From NCBI GenBank assembly GCA_020718525.1, contig DYRX01000017.1, positions 1,205 through 23,369 on the forward strand: 22,165 nucleotides of DNA. Reading direction: 5' to 3'. The DNA comes from Victivallis vadensis. Lineage in GTDB: Bacteria > Verrucomicrobiota > Lentisphaeria > Victivallales > GWF2-50-93. Each line of letters starts with the position of its first letter. Position 1 is the first letter of the stretch. A program made the translations under genes and the position numbers. Positions 8,300-15,753 of the stretch are shown piece by piece. The notes under the pieces were generated by a model. The model was not told the origin of the DNA and made no database searches. It saw only the letters and a list, made by a program, of their open reading frames with translations.

Positions 8300-8346
8300 C
8301 TTTCGGCTGGAACACGCATCGAACGCGATGTCTCCGTATCCGAAAG
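8300..8346 (+). repeat. Nested inverted repeats between fabZ and the glycosyltransferases
   Basis: An outer pair, CTTTCGG (8300-8306) with CCGAAAG (8340-8346), encloses an inner hairpin, CATCG (8317-8321) with CGATG (8326-8330) around an AACG loop. It lies in the 112-base gap after the FabZ fusion. No T-run follows, so it does not look like a standard intrinsic terminator. It may be an mRNA processing or attenuation structure. Confidence 0.35.
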
Positions 8347-8382
8347 CCCGTCAGCTTTAATCTTTATTGAATGGCCGCATGA

Positions 8383-10647
8383 ATGGGGATGAGACGAAAA
8401 TTCAGGATACTCTTTCTGGGAGAGCCCAGCAGTCCAAACACTGTCTCCTGGGTCGAGGGACTCAGAGACTGCGGCTGCGACGTGAAAATGGCTTCGGCAA
8501 GAACCCGTGGAGGGGAAGACATTTTTCCCATCGGTCCCAGCATTCTCGCCCCAAGAGCCAGAATGCTGGCCGGCATCGAGGATCTCAGGAAAATCATCCG
8601 CAAGACCAGCCCTGACATCCTGATCGCATACAGGATAACAAGCTACGGCTACATCGCCGCAAAGGCCTCGTTCAAACCCCTGGTACTTGCCGCCCAGAAT
8701 GAAAACATCGTCTTCGCACCTGAATCATCCTTCTTCAGACGCAAGATGCTCGGGCATTTTGCGAAATTCGCAATTTCCAGGGCTGACTTGATCCATGCCT
8801 GGGGCGACAACATCAAAAAAGGTCTCCTCGGCTATGGAGCTGATCCGGAGAAAATACTGGTTCTCCACAGGGGCATTGACAGCTCAATTTTCAGACCGCC
8901 GAATCCGGATCAGAAAAAATACTGGCAGAATACTCCGATATTTCTTTCGACAAGATCTTTGGAAAAAGAATATCTCATTGACAAGCTTCTTGTTGCATTT
9001 TCAATCGCCATTAAAGAAATTCCAGTCGCGGTTTTGAGGATTGCCGGAGACGGCTCTGAAAAAAACAGGCTTGTCCGTATGGCGGCGGAACTCGGTATTT
9101 CCTCGAAAGTCGAATTCATCGGAAAATTGAAGAACTCCGAAATCGCAGACGAACTCAGAAAGGCGCACTCATACGTCTCACTGATAAGAACAGAGGGTGT
9201 CTCCAGCTCTCTGATTGAGGCGTGCTCTTGCGGCATCATCCCGATTGTTGCCGACATTCCCGCATCAAGGGAGCTGGTCATCCCCGGAAAGAATGCGATA
9301 CTGCTTGCAGACGACTCTCCTGAAACAGCCGCCCGCGCAATGCTGGAGTCTGTCAGGGATTTTTCGCTCTTCAGAAACGCTCTGGCAAACTCGGAAATCA
9401 CGAGAGCCGCCTACGACAGGAAACGAAATATTGAAACCTTCGTGCGGCAGTACAGAAAGCTTGCAGGATTTCCTCCTTCGGGCGATATAAAGATCCACAT
9501 TTGCCATATAACAACCTCCCATGCCCCTGAAGACACAAGAATTTTTCAGCGCGAATGCAGAAGCCTTTGCGAAAAAGGATACAGGGTTTCGCTGATCGCC
9601 CGCGTAATGAAAAAAAGCGTTCCATACACGCATGACGGAGTTGACATCATTCCAATCAGATACATCCTGGGCAAAGCCGGACGCAAATTGATTCTGCCGA
9701 AAATCGCCGTTCAAAGAGCTGTGAAGCTGAAAGCTGACATCTACCATTTCCACGATCCGGAACTGATGCCGTGGATGTGCATAATGGCGAAGAATTATCC
9801 GGTTAAAATTGTCTGGGACGCGCACGAGCTCTATTCGGCAACAATAAAGGAGTTCTACATAAGAAACCCAGGAATGCTTGCGGCAGTCGTCGCAAAATAC
9901 TACACCCGCTTCGAAAGGCTATGGTGCGCCAACTTTTCAGCCGTGATCGCTGTCAGCGAACCTATCAGGCAAGTTTACGAAAATATCGGCGCATCAAATT
10001 GCGTGACGGTTAGAAACACTATTGATCTAGGAATGATTCCATCGCCCGCCTCGCAGAAAGACACCCATTTCTCCATGATAGTAAGCGGGACGACAAACAG
10101 CAGTCGCTGTATCGTCGAACTCATCCAAGCCTACCGCCTGGCAAAAAAGAGAATCCCGAAAATTAGGCTCAATCTCATACCCCATTTTGATTCGCAAAAG
10201 GATGAGGACGCGATAAGAGCAAGAATAGAAAACTGCCCAGATTGCGATGGAGTAAGAATAGTAAAGCCCATGCCATGGAAAGCTCTGATGTCAGTCGAAG
10301 TCCCAAAAAACCATATTGGCCTAGTCCTTTACGCCAAAACCGAAAACAACTGCGCAGGCCTCCCAAACAGGCTCTTCGAATACTGGGCTCTCGGCCTCCC
10401 TGTAATTGCGACAAACACTCCGCTCCTTAAAAAAATCGTTGAAGAGGAGGATGCCGGACTCATTGTGAATTCCGAAGATCCCTCCGAAATCGCCGACGCG
10501 ATATGCAGGCTTGCAGAAGATCCAGCTAGACTTGCAAGACAGAGCGGGAACGCCCGAAGAGCGGTGCAGGAACGCTACAACTGGAACATAGACTTTGCAG
10601 AGCTGAGCCGCCTCTACGACAAAATACTTTCCGGGTGGCGCGAATGA
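8383..10647 (+). CDS. Double-domain GT4-type glycosyltransferase
   Basis: The 754 residues form two complete GT-B (GT4-like) glycosyltransferases in tandem, about 1-365 and 367-754. Half one has R-I-A-G-D-G (sugar-nucleotide fold), then E271-x7-E279 within the E-G-V-S-S-S-L-I-E-A-C stretch, the usual donor-binding pair. Half two has H-F-H-D-P-E-L-M-P, W-D-A-H-E-L-Y and G-L-P-N-R-L-F-E-Y-W-A-L-G-L-P, with Glu666 kept but Ala658 at the first Glu position. Both parts probably add sugars from nucleotide donors to a cell-surface polysaccharide at the cytoplasmic face. No signal peptide or membrane helix is evident. The start could be the ATG at 8383 or at 8389; neither has ideal spacing. The stop overlaps the next start as ATGA. 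The acceptor and sugar cannot be read from the sequence. Confidence 0.88.
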   Translation: MGMRRKFRILFLGEPSSPNTVSWVEGLRDCGCDVKMASARTRGGEDIFPIGPSILAPRARMLAGIEDLRKIIRKTSPDILIAYRITSYGYIAAKASFKPLVLAAQNENIVFAPESSFFRRKMLGHFAKFAISRADLIHAWGDNIKKGLLGYGADPEKILVLHRGIDSSIFRPPNPDQKKYWQNTPIFLSTRSLEKEYLIDKLLVAFSIAIKEIPVAVLRIAGDGSEKNRLVRMAAELGISSKVEFIGKLKNSEIADELRKAHSYVSLIRTEGVSSSLIEACSCGIIPIVADIPASRELVIPGKNAILLADDSPETAARAMLESVRDFSLFRNALANSEITRAAYDRKRNIETFVRQYRKLAGFPPSGDIKIHICHITTSHAPEDTRIFQRECRSLCEKGYRVSLIARVMKKSVPYTHDGVDIIPIRYILGKAGRKLILPKIAVQRAVKLKADIYHFHDPELMPWMCIMAKNYPVKIVWDAHELYSATIKEFYIRNPGMLAAVVAKYYTRFERLWCANFSAVIAVSEPIRQVYENIGASNCVTVRNTIDLGMIPSPASQKDTHFSMIVSGTTNSSRCIVELIQAYRLAKKRIPKIRLNLIPHFDSQKDEDAIRARIENCPDCDGVRIVKPMPWKALMSVEVPKNHIGLVLYAKTENNCAGLPNRLFEYWALGLPVIATNTPLLKKIVEEEDAGLIVNSEDPSEIADAICRLAEDPARLARQSGNARRAVQERYNWNIDFAELSRLYDKILSGWRE
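8759..8773. repeat. Palindrome copy 1, TTGCGAAATTCGCAA
   Basis: This is a perfect odd-length palindrome inside the double glycosyltransferase gene. The GCG of the core is a codon in frame (phase 1), encoding part of F-A-K-F-A. It is one of five copies of the core GCGAAWTTCGC in the window. Confidence 0.75.
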
Positions 10648-11738
10648 TCCGCCTGAATATCCTCACAAACAACTCGTGCCCAAATTCCCGAGCCTTCAAT
10701 TTCCCTATCCTGGCATCGAAACATTTGCTTGAAAAACTCGGCATCTCCGCAAAATTTGCATGGAAAATAAGTCCGCACACCTTTGAATGCGACATATTGG
10801 CAGTCAACTCAAATGTCTTCAGAACCTATTGGACATCAAGGAAAAACGACATATTCGCATTTCTGGAAAAGGCATCTTCCAGCAGGACGAAAATCCTATG
10901 GTTCGACACTACCGACAGCACTTGGTGCACACAGTTCGAGGCAATGCCATTCGTATCTAAATTTCTCAAAGGACAGATTCTCGCAGATCGCTCACTCTAT
11001 CTCAAGACTTTCAGGACAGGAAGAATCTTCACGGACGTCTTCGACGAGCTTTATTCAAGCTCGGAAAGCCCGGCAGACTATCCTCCGGCAAGACCCGACG
11101 ATCTGCCGAAGCTTTCGCTCTCCTGGAACAGCTCTCTGGAAAATTACACCGAAAGCAGGTATTCCCTCGGCGGAAAAATCAGGAACGCCCTAAGACCGCT
11201 TCTTGCGAATTTCGCAGATGAAAAAATAAGGGTGCAGTGGAGCGATCCGAGGACACCCCGAAGAATTCTCATCTCTTCCAGATTTGGAAAAACCCACAGC
11301 CGTCCGTCGGTGACCGCGCACCGCAGAGCTCTGGGAGAAATCCTCCGCAAACGTGGCGTGAGAGACGAGAAAATTCCGCTTCCGGACTACTTCGCGGAAC
11401 TGCGAAATTCGCAGATGGCCGCAAGCCCATTCGGCGTGGGAGAAATCACTCTGCGCGACTTTGAAATAGTCATTTCAGGTGCGGCTCTTCTCAAGCCAGA
11501 CATGTCCCATCTTGAGACATGGCCGGAGCTCTTCAAGTCTTCAGGCGCAAGCACGGACACTTACATGGCGCACCGCTGGGACTTGTCCGATCTCGACGAA
11601 AAGATTGACCAGCTTCTCGGGAATGCAGACGCAAGAATCGGAATGGCTGAAAACGCCCAAAACGCCTACAGGAAAGTACTTTCCGAGGAAGGGACTCAGC
11701 TCTTTACGGAGAGATTTTCCGGAATACTGAAAATCTAA
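10644..11738 (+). CDS. Glycosyltransferase with C-terminal group-1-like domain
   Basis: The ATG at 10644 overlaps the upstream TGA in an ATGA junction, which suggests coupled translation; a GTG at 10635 is the only alternative nearby. The 364-residue product has a C-terminal block, about residues 261-298, with S-P-F-G-V-G-E, R-D-F-E, L-L-K-P-D-M-S-H-L-E-T-W-P, and later H-R-W-D-L-S-D-L. This arrangement is typical of cytoplasmic glycosyltransferases with a Glyco_trans_1_2-like domain in cell-surface glycan clusters. The N-terminal part is poorly conserved, as is usual for acceptor-binding domains. The gene presumably works with the double glycosyltransferase on the same glycan. Two copies of the TGCGAAWTTCGCA palindrome lie in its reading frame. 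The specific sugar and acceptor are unknown. Confidence 0.78.
   Translation: MIRLNILTNNSCPNSRAFNFPILASKHLLEKLGISAKFAWKISPHTFECDILAVNSNVFRTYWTSRKNDIFAFLEKASSSRTKILWFDTTDSTWCTQFEAMPFVSKFLKGQILADRSLYLKTFRTGRIFTDVFDELYSSSESPADYPPARPDDLPKLSLSWNSSLENYTESRYSLGGKIRNALRPLLANFADEKIRVQWSDPRTPRRILISSRFGKTHSRPSVTAHRRALGEILRKRGVRDEKIPLPDYFAELRNSQMAASPFGVGEITLRDFEIVISGAALLKPDMSHLETWPELFKSSGASTDTYMAHRWDLSDLDEKIDQLLGNADARIGMAENAQNAYRKVLSEEGTQLFTERFSGILKI
11204..11216. repeat. Palindrome copy 2, TGCGAATTTCGCA
   Basis: The perfect 13-base odd palindrome with central T lies inside the second glycosyltransferase gene. The core GCG starts at codon position 1 (A-N-F-A). It is followed by GATG, as is copy 3. Confidence 0.75.
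11400..11414. repeat. Palindrome copy 3, CTGCGAAATTCGCAG
   Basis: This perfect 15-base odd palindrome lies in the same gene as copy 2, about 195 bases on, but with the core starting at codon position 3 (L-R-N-S-Q). The same DNA word therefore encodes different residues from copy 2. It is identical over 15 bases to copy 4. Confidence 0.75.
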
Positions 11739-11898
11739 GCCGCTTTACCCATGCAAAAAATATTTGCAAGCCCTCCAATTGCTTCCGCAACGGCTCGGTT
11801 TATGACTTTTGCAAGTGGCTCTAAAGAGTAACAGATAAATTATGGCTCTTCTTTAACTCGATTGTATAGGAAATTGTATTTTTTTATAATTTTCGTAG

Positions 11899-11976
11899 TC
11901 GCTATCGCTATCAGCGGAGCGGTAATCTATAAATTTGTAAACCCGATTACGATGGCGATTACGACAACGATAGCGA
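11899..11976. repeat. Imperfect inverted repeat spanning the hexamer run
   Basis: TCGCTATCGCTATC (11899-11912) can pair with GACAACGATAGCGA (11963-11976) at 12 of 14 positions. The right arm is made of GA-T/C hexamer-like units that extend left to about 11945. This could form a long hairpin in RNA, or simply reflect related simple repeats in opposite orientation. Confidence 0.45.
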
Positions 11977-11989
11977 GTCTTGGAACATC

Positions 11990-12002
11990 CCGGCGTAGCC
12001 GG
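11990..12002. repeat. Short perfect hairpin CCGGC-GTA-GCCGG
   Basis: A five-base perfect stem with a three-base loop, just right of the longer inverted repeat. There is no following T-run, so it is not a clear terminator. Confidence 0.45.
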
Positions 12003-12048
12003 TTAAATTTATGTGCACTCCAAGAGCGGAGTCGTTTTACAGACAAAA

Positions 12049-12072
12049 TCTTCGTGGCTTCGTGGCTTTGTG
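12049..12072. repeat. Three tandem 8-base units
   Basis: The units TCTTCGTG, GCTTCGTG and GCTTTGTG lie side by side (on the minus strand CACAAAGC, CACGAAGC, CACGAAGA). Sequences of this kind recur between genes in many environmental bacterial genomes; that comparison is from memory. The run is too short to be a CRISPR or satellite. Confidence 0.55.
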
Positions 12073-12146
12073 CGAGATAAGGTTCAACTTTTGGGAAATA
12101 CAGCCCTTCTGGGCTCGAATTGACCACGCATGAGCGGATCGCTGAT

Positions 12147-12174
12147 TTGACGTGGAATAATTGCAGTCTATATT
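12147..12174 (+). promoter_or_regulatory. Sigma-70-like promoter for the persulfide reductase operon
   Basis: TTGACG (12147-12152), a 16-base spacer and TATATT (12169-12174) match the consensus at five of six positions in each box. Transcription would start near 12181, giving a leader of about 25 bases that carries the AAAGGAG ribosome binding site at 12191-12197. It is the best-looking promoter in the window and probably drives the five-gene run to 18498. Confidence 0.6.
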
Positions 12175-12204
12175 CACGGATGAAAATCAAAAAGGAGATT
12201 TTGT

Positions 12205-14709
12205 GTGAAAATTTTGATAATTGGCGGCGTCGCGGCGGGAATGTCATGCGCGGCAAGGGCGCGGAGACTTTCGGAGGACTCCAAAATCATTGTCTTCGAG
12301 CGAAGCGGGCACGTGTCTTTTGCGAATTGCGGACTGCCGTATCACATTGGAGATGTCATAGAAAGGCGCGAATCCCTTCTTTTGCAGACTCCTCAGACTT
12401 TGGCGAAAACCCTCAATCTGGACGTCCGCATATTGTCGGAGGTCGTTTCAATAGACAAAAAAAGCAAGACCGTCCGCGTTAAAAATCTTTCTGACGGCAC
12501 AGAATATTCCGAGTCCTACGACAAGCTTGTGATAGCGACTGGGTCTTCTCCGATCAAGCCTCCGATTCCTGGCGCTGATCTGGAAAAAGTCTTTGTTTTG
12601 CGCAACATAGAGGACATGGATGCGATAAAGTCGCTTGTGGATTCTGGAAATGCCTCCCGTGCCGTGGTTATTGGCGGCGGCTACATCGGCGTCGAAGTTG
12701 CAGAAAATCTCGTTGAAAGGGGCATCAAGGTTCACCTGGTTGAACTCCTTGACCAGATTCTTCCACCATTTGACAAGGAAATGGCCAAGGACCTGCAGAA
12801 TCACATGTCGCAGTCCGGAGTGCTTCTTCATTTGGGCGCGGCGGCGGCGGCTTTCAGAAAAAACCCCGACGGCAGGATAAGCGTCGAACTGCAGAATTCA
12901 GAAAAGATTGGCGCGGATTTTGTAGTGCTTTCAGTCGGAGTAAGACCGGATTCCAAGCTTGCATCCGAATCTGGAATTGAGACCAACGCCCGTGGCGGAA
13001 TAAAAGTTGACTCCCGGATGAGGACTTCCGATCCGGATATTTTTGCCGCCGGCGACGCGGTTGAAGTCCTCGATTTTGTGACTGGCGCGCCTTCGCAGAT
13101 TCCCCTTGCAGGCCCTGCGAACAGGCAGGGGCGTATAATTGCTGACAACATTTTCGGACGCTCCTCGGAATACAAGGCGACAGTCGGAACTGCCATTTTG
13201 AAAGTTTTCAAAATGTCAGGTGCCTGTGCCGGCGCTTCGGAAAAGGCGCTCAAGAAGGCGGGATTGAGCTATCAGAAGGTCTATCTCCACCCCTCGAATC
13301 ATGCCGGCTACTATCCAGGTTCGACTCCGATTCATCTCAAAGTGCTCTTTTCATTGCCTGAAGGAAAGATCCTCGGAGCCCAGGCTGTGGGATTCGAAGG
13401 AGTTGACAAGAGAATTGACGTCCTTGCGACAGCGATCAAAGCCGGCATGACCGTGTATGATCTAGAAGAGCTTGAACTCTCATACGCTCCGCCTTTCGGT
13501 TCGGCAAAGGATCCTGTCAATATGGCTGGATTCATCGCGTCGAACATTCTCCGCGGAGACATGGACTGCTGGTATCCGGAGGATTTCCCCGGGAAAACTG
13601 ACGGCGGCCTCATCGTTGATGTGCGCCCTGCGGACATGTTCGAGATCTGGCATGTGCCGGGAGCTGTCAACATTCCCCTGCCAGTCTTGAGGACGAAAAT
13701 CTCCGAGCTTCCAAAAGACAAAAATGTTTTTCTCTACTGCAAGGTCGGCTTTTCGAGCTATCTCGCCTATAGGATCCTCAAACAGAACGGATTCGGCGAA
13801 AACGGTAAATTGCTGAAGACTTTGTCCGGCGGCGTGATGAGCTTCTGCTGTCATCATGGTCCCGGAGTCTGCGCAAGCGAAAGAAACAAGCCTTTCATTC
13901 CTTACACTGCAGAACCGATGCAGATGGAGAAGTTTGAAGAAAATAAGAATGAGCAGAACGCGGATGACAATGTCCTCGATCTCAGGGGGCTTCAATGCCC
14001 AGGTCCGATCATGAGAATCCGGGAATTCATGGAAAAATCTGAATCTGGGAGCACCGTGACGGCAATTGTAAGCGATCCTGGCTTTGCAAGCGATATTGCC
14101 GCCTGGTGCGAAATGAATTTCTGCAAGCTTCTATCGGTTTCAGGAACAGCTCCTGAAATCAGGGCGGTGATAAGAAAGGGGAGCTCTTGTCCTTCCGACA
14201 ATCTCGCATGCAGAACTGGCAGCGCTCTCGCCTCCGGTCCTGGGGCGATCACCATAGTGGTTTTCTCTGGCGATCTGGACAAGGTCCTCGCCGCATTTGT
14301 GATCGCGAACGGCGCGCTTGCGATGGGAAAGAGGGCGACGCTTTTCTTCACATTCTGGGGACTCAACGCACTGCGCAAAAAACAGCCGCAGAGCTCGGGG
14401 AAATCTGTGCTTGACTTCATGTTCGGAGAAATGATGCCGAAAGGTCCTGAAAAGCTGGCGCTCTCTAAGATGGACATGTGTGGAATGGGAACAATGATGA
14501 TGAAGCACGTCATGAAAAGCAAAAATGTGGAAAGCCTGCCCAGCCTTATGGATTCGGCAATAAAATCGGGGGCGAAGCTTGTAGCATGCTCAATGTCAAT
14601 GGACGTGATGGGGCTCCGCAAAGAGGAGCTCATTGATGAAATCGAGATAGGCGGTGTCGCCACATTCCTTTCAGAATCTGACAAATCCAACGGGACGCTC
14701 TTCATATGA
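12205..14709 (+). CDS. Four-domain CoA-disulfide/persulfide reductase fusion
   Basis: The GTG start lies seven bases after AAAGGAG. The 834 residues hold, in order: an FAD/NAD(P)-dependent CoA-disulfide reductase (about 1-450) with G-G-V-A-A-G-M and the redox Cys42 in S-F-A-N-C-G-L-P-Y; a rhodanese domain (about 460-560) with active Cys512 in Y-C-K-V-G-F-S-S; a TusA/SirA domain (about 590-660) with the C-P-G-P motif at Cys598; and a DsrE2-like domain from about 680 to the end (V-V-F-S-G-D-L-D-K, A-N-G-A-L-A-M-G-K). CoA-disulfide and CoA-persulfide reductases with a rhodanese domain reduce CoA-bound sulfane sulfur using NADH. TusA and DsrE2 are sulfur carriers, so the fusion likely passes sulfane sulfur between its own thiols in the cytoplasm. 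It heads the operon and ends in an ATGA overlap with the next gene. Fusions of this design are known; the sulfur source here is not. Confidence 0.9.
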   Translation: MKILIIGGVAAGMSCAARARRLSEDSKIIVFERSGHVSFANCGLPYHIGDVIERRESLLLQTPQTLAKTLNLDVRILSEVVSIDKKSKTVRVKNLSDGTEYSESYDKLVIATGSSPIKPPIPGADLEKVFVLRNIEDMDAIKSLVDSGNASRAVVIGGGYIGVEVAENLVERGIKVHLVELLDQILPPFDKEMAKDLQNHMSQSGVLLHLGAAAAAFRKNPDGRISVELQNSEKIGADFVVLSVGVRPDSKLASESGIETNARGGIKVDSRMRTSDPDIFAAGDAVEVLDFVTGAPSQIPLAGPANRQGRIIADNIFGRSSEYKATVGTAILKVFKMSGACAGASEKALKKAGLSYQKVYLHPSNHAGYYPGSTPIHLKVLFSLPEGKILGAQAVGFEGVDKRIDVLATAIKAGMTVYDLEELELSYAPPFGSAKDPVNMAGFIASNILRGDMDCWYPEDFPGKTDGGLIVDVRPADMFEIWHVPGAVNIPLPVLRTKISELPKDKNVFLYCKVGFSSYLAYRILKQNGFGENGKLLKTLSGGVMSFCCHHGPGVCASERNKPFIPYTAEPMQMEKFEENKNEQNADDNVLDLRGLQCPGPIMRIREFMEKSESGSTVTAIVSDPGFASDIAAWCEMNFCKLLSVSGTAPEIRAVIRKGSSCPSDNLACRTGSALASGPGAITIVVFSGDLDKVLAAFVIANGALAMGKRATLFFTFWGLNALRKKQPQSSGKSVLDFMFGEMMPKGPEKLALSKMDMCGMGTMMMKHVMKSKNVESLPSLMDSAIKSGAKLVACSMSMDVMGLRKEELIDEIEIGGVATFLSESDKSNGTLFI

Positions 14710-15737
14710 AAAACATGCATTTCTCTCCGTCGGAATGCCACACGGCTCTGATCTCCAAAACCGTTCAGACTCTAGCGTATCCTGGAAAGGCTGGCATTGA
14801 AAAATGGCGCGTCGAACTGCGCGCAAAGCTCAAGGATTTGACCGGGCTTTCCATCATGCCGTCAAAAAAGGCTCCGCTGAACACTCGGAGCATCTGGAAG
14901 CGCTCTACAGAGCATGGCACCATTGAAAAGATCGTTTTCACTTCGGAGCCATTTGCAGAAGTTCCGGCATATGTCTGCGTGCCGCATGAAGTTGCAAAAA
15001 AGGGACTCTGGATGATCTGCCTTCAGGGGCACAGCACAGGAATGCACAATTCAATTGCGGTTTCGCGGAATGACGACACAGTTCCCGCCGAGATCGAGGG
15101 AGACAGAGATTTTGCAATTGGATGCATGAAGCGCGGAATAGCCGCACTATGCATCGAGCAGAGGGCGTTCGGCGAGCGCTCGGAACAGAAGCAGAAAGAA
15201 ATCTGCTCCCACAACACCTGCCACGATGCCGCTATGCACGCCATCATGCTCGGCAGAACTCTCATCGGTGAAAGAGTTTACGACGTGGACAGGGGGATTG
15301 ACTATCTTCTCTCAAGAAAAGACGTCTCACCCAGGTGCATAGGAATCATGGGGAATTCAGGAGGCGGAACGATCAGCCTCTTCGCCGGCGCAATGCTCGA
15401 CAGGATTTCTTTCATGATGCCGTCATGCTATTTCTGCACATTCAAAGATTCCATCATGTCAATCTACCACTGCGGATGCAATTATGTTCCAGGTCTGCTC
15501 AACTGTGCGGAAATGTCGGACGTGCTTGGTCTTTTTGCTCCGAAGCCACTTCTGGTGGTAGCAGGCTCTGAAGATCCAATATTTCCAATCGAAGCCGTAA
15601 AAAAATCCTTCGCCAGGCTGAAGAAGATTTACAAAGACAGCGGCGCGGCTGAGAACTGCCGTCTGCACATCGGCGATGGCGGACACAGGTTCTACGCGGA
15701 CGGTGCCTGGCCAATTTTCCTCTCGCTTATAGAATAA
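14706..15737 (+). CDS. Alpha/beta-hydrolase, acetyl-xylan-esterase-like
   Basis: The ATG sits inside the stop of the reductase fusion (ATGA), so translation is probably coupled. The 343 residues have a complete catalytic triad: Ser218 in G-N-S-G-G-G-T, Asp290 in G-S-E-D-P-I-F-P and His327 in G-G-H-R-F-Y-A-D. Other family blocks are E-Q-R-A-F-G-E-R-S, L-G-R-T-L-I-G-E-R-V and the cysteine-containing P-S-C-Y-F-C-T-F-K-D and Y-H-C-G-C-N-Y-V-P-G-L. This is the group annotated as acetyl xylan esterase or dienelactone-hydrolase-related proteins. No signal peptide is present, so it acts in the cytoplasm, presumably on an imported acylated sugar or a small ester. The substrate is unknown. Confidence 0.82.
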   Translation: MKNMHFSPSECHTALISKTVQTLAYPGKAGIEKWRVELRAKLKDLTGLSIMPSKKAPLNTRSIWKRSTEHGTIEKIVFTSEPFAEVPAYVCVPHEVAKKGLWMICLQGHSTGMHNSIAVSRNDDTVPAEIEGDRDFAIGCMKRGIAALCIEQRAFGERSEQKQKEICSHNTCHDAAMHAIMLGRTLIGERVYDVDRGIDYLLSRKDVSPRCIGIMGNSGGGTISLFAGAMLDRISFMMPSCYFCTFKDSIMSIYHCGCNYVPGLLNCAEMSDVLGLFAPKPLLVVAGSEDPIFPIEAVKKSFARLKKIYKDSGAAENCRLHIGDGGHRFYADGAWPIFLSLIE

Positions 15738-15753
15738 TTCACGACTGGGACCG

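Larger units (their letters stand above)
11739..12204. other. Repeat-rich intergenic region without a credible gene
   Basis: These 466 bases separate the glycosyltransferases from the redox operon. Contents in order: a small TGCAAA/TTTGCA hairpin just after the stop (about 11754-11770); an imperfect inverted repeat (11899-11912 with 11963-11976); a degenerate hexamer run, GATTAC-GATGGC-GATTAC-GACAAC-GATAGC, at about 11945-11974; a perfect CCGGC-GTA-GCCGG hairpin (11990-12002); three 8-base tandem units (12049-12072); an AGCCC-TTCT-GGGCT hairpin (12102-12115); and a promoter (12147-12174). ORFs here are short and run through the repeats, so none is called. The composition resembles dispersed intergenic repeat sequence rather than a decayed known gene. 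Confidence 0.6.

Noticed and set aside
11862..12080. Plus-strand 72-codon ORF with a hydrophobic start
   Set aside because: It starts at TTG without a clear ribosome binding site and runs through the hexamer run, hairpin and 8-base tandem units; its composition is explained by the repeats.
12102..12115. AGCCC-TTCT-GGGCT hairpin as a terminator for the glycosyltransferase genes
   Set aside because: The stem is only five bases, no T-run follows, and it lies over 360 bases past the last stop.
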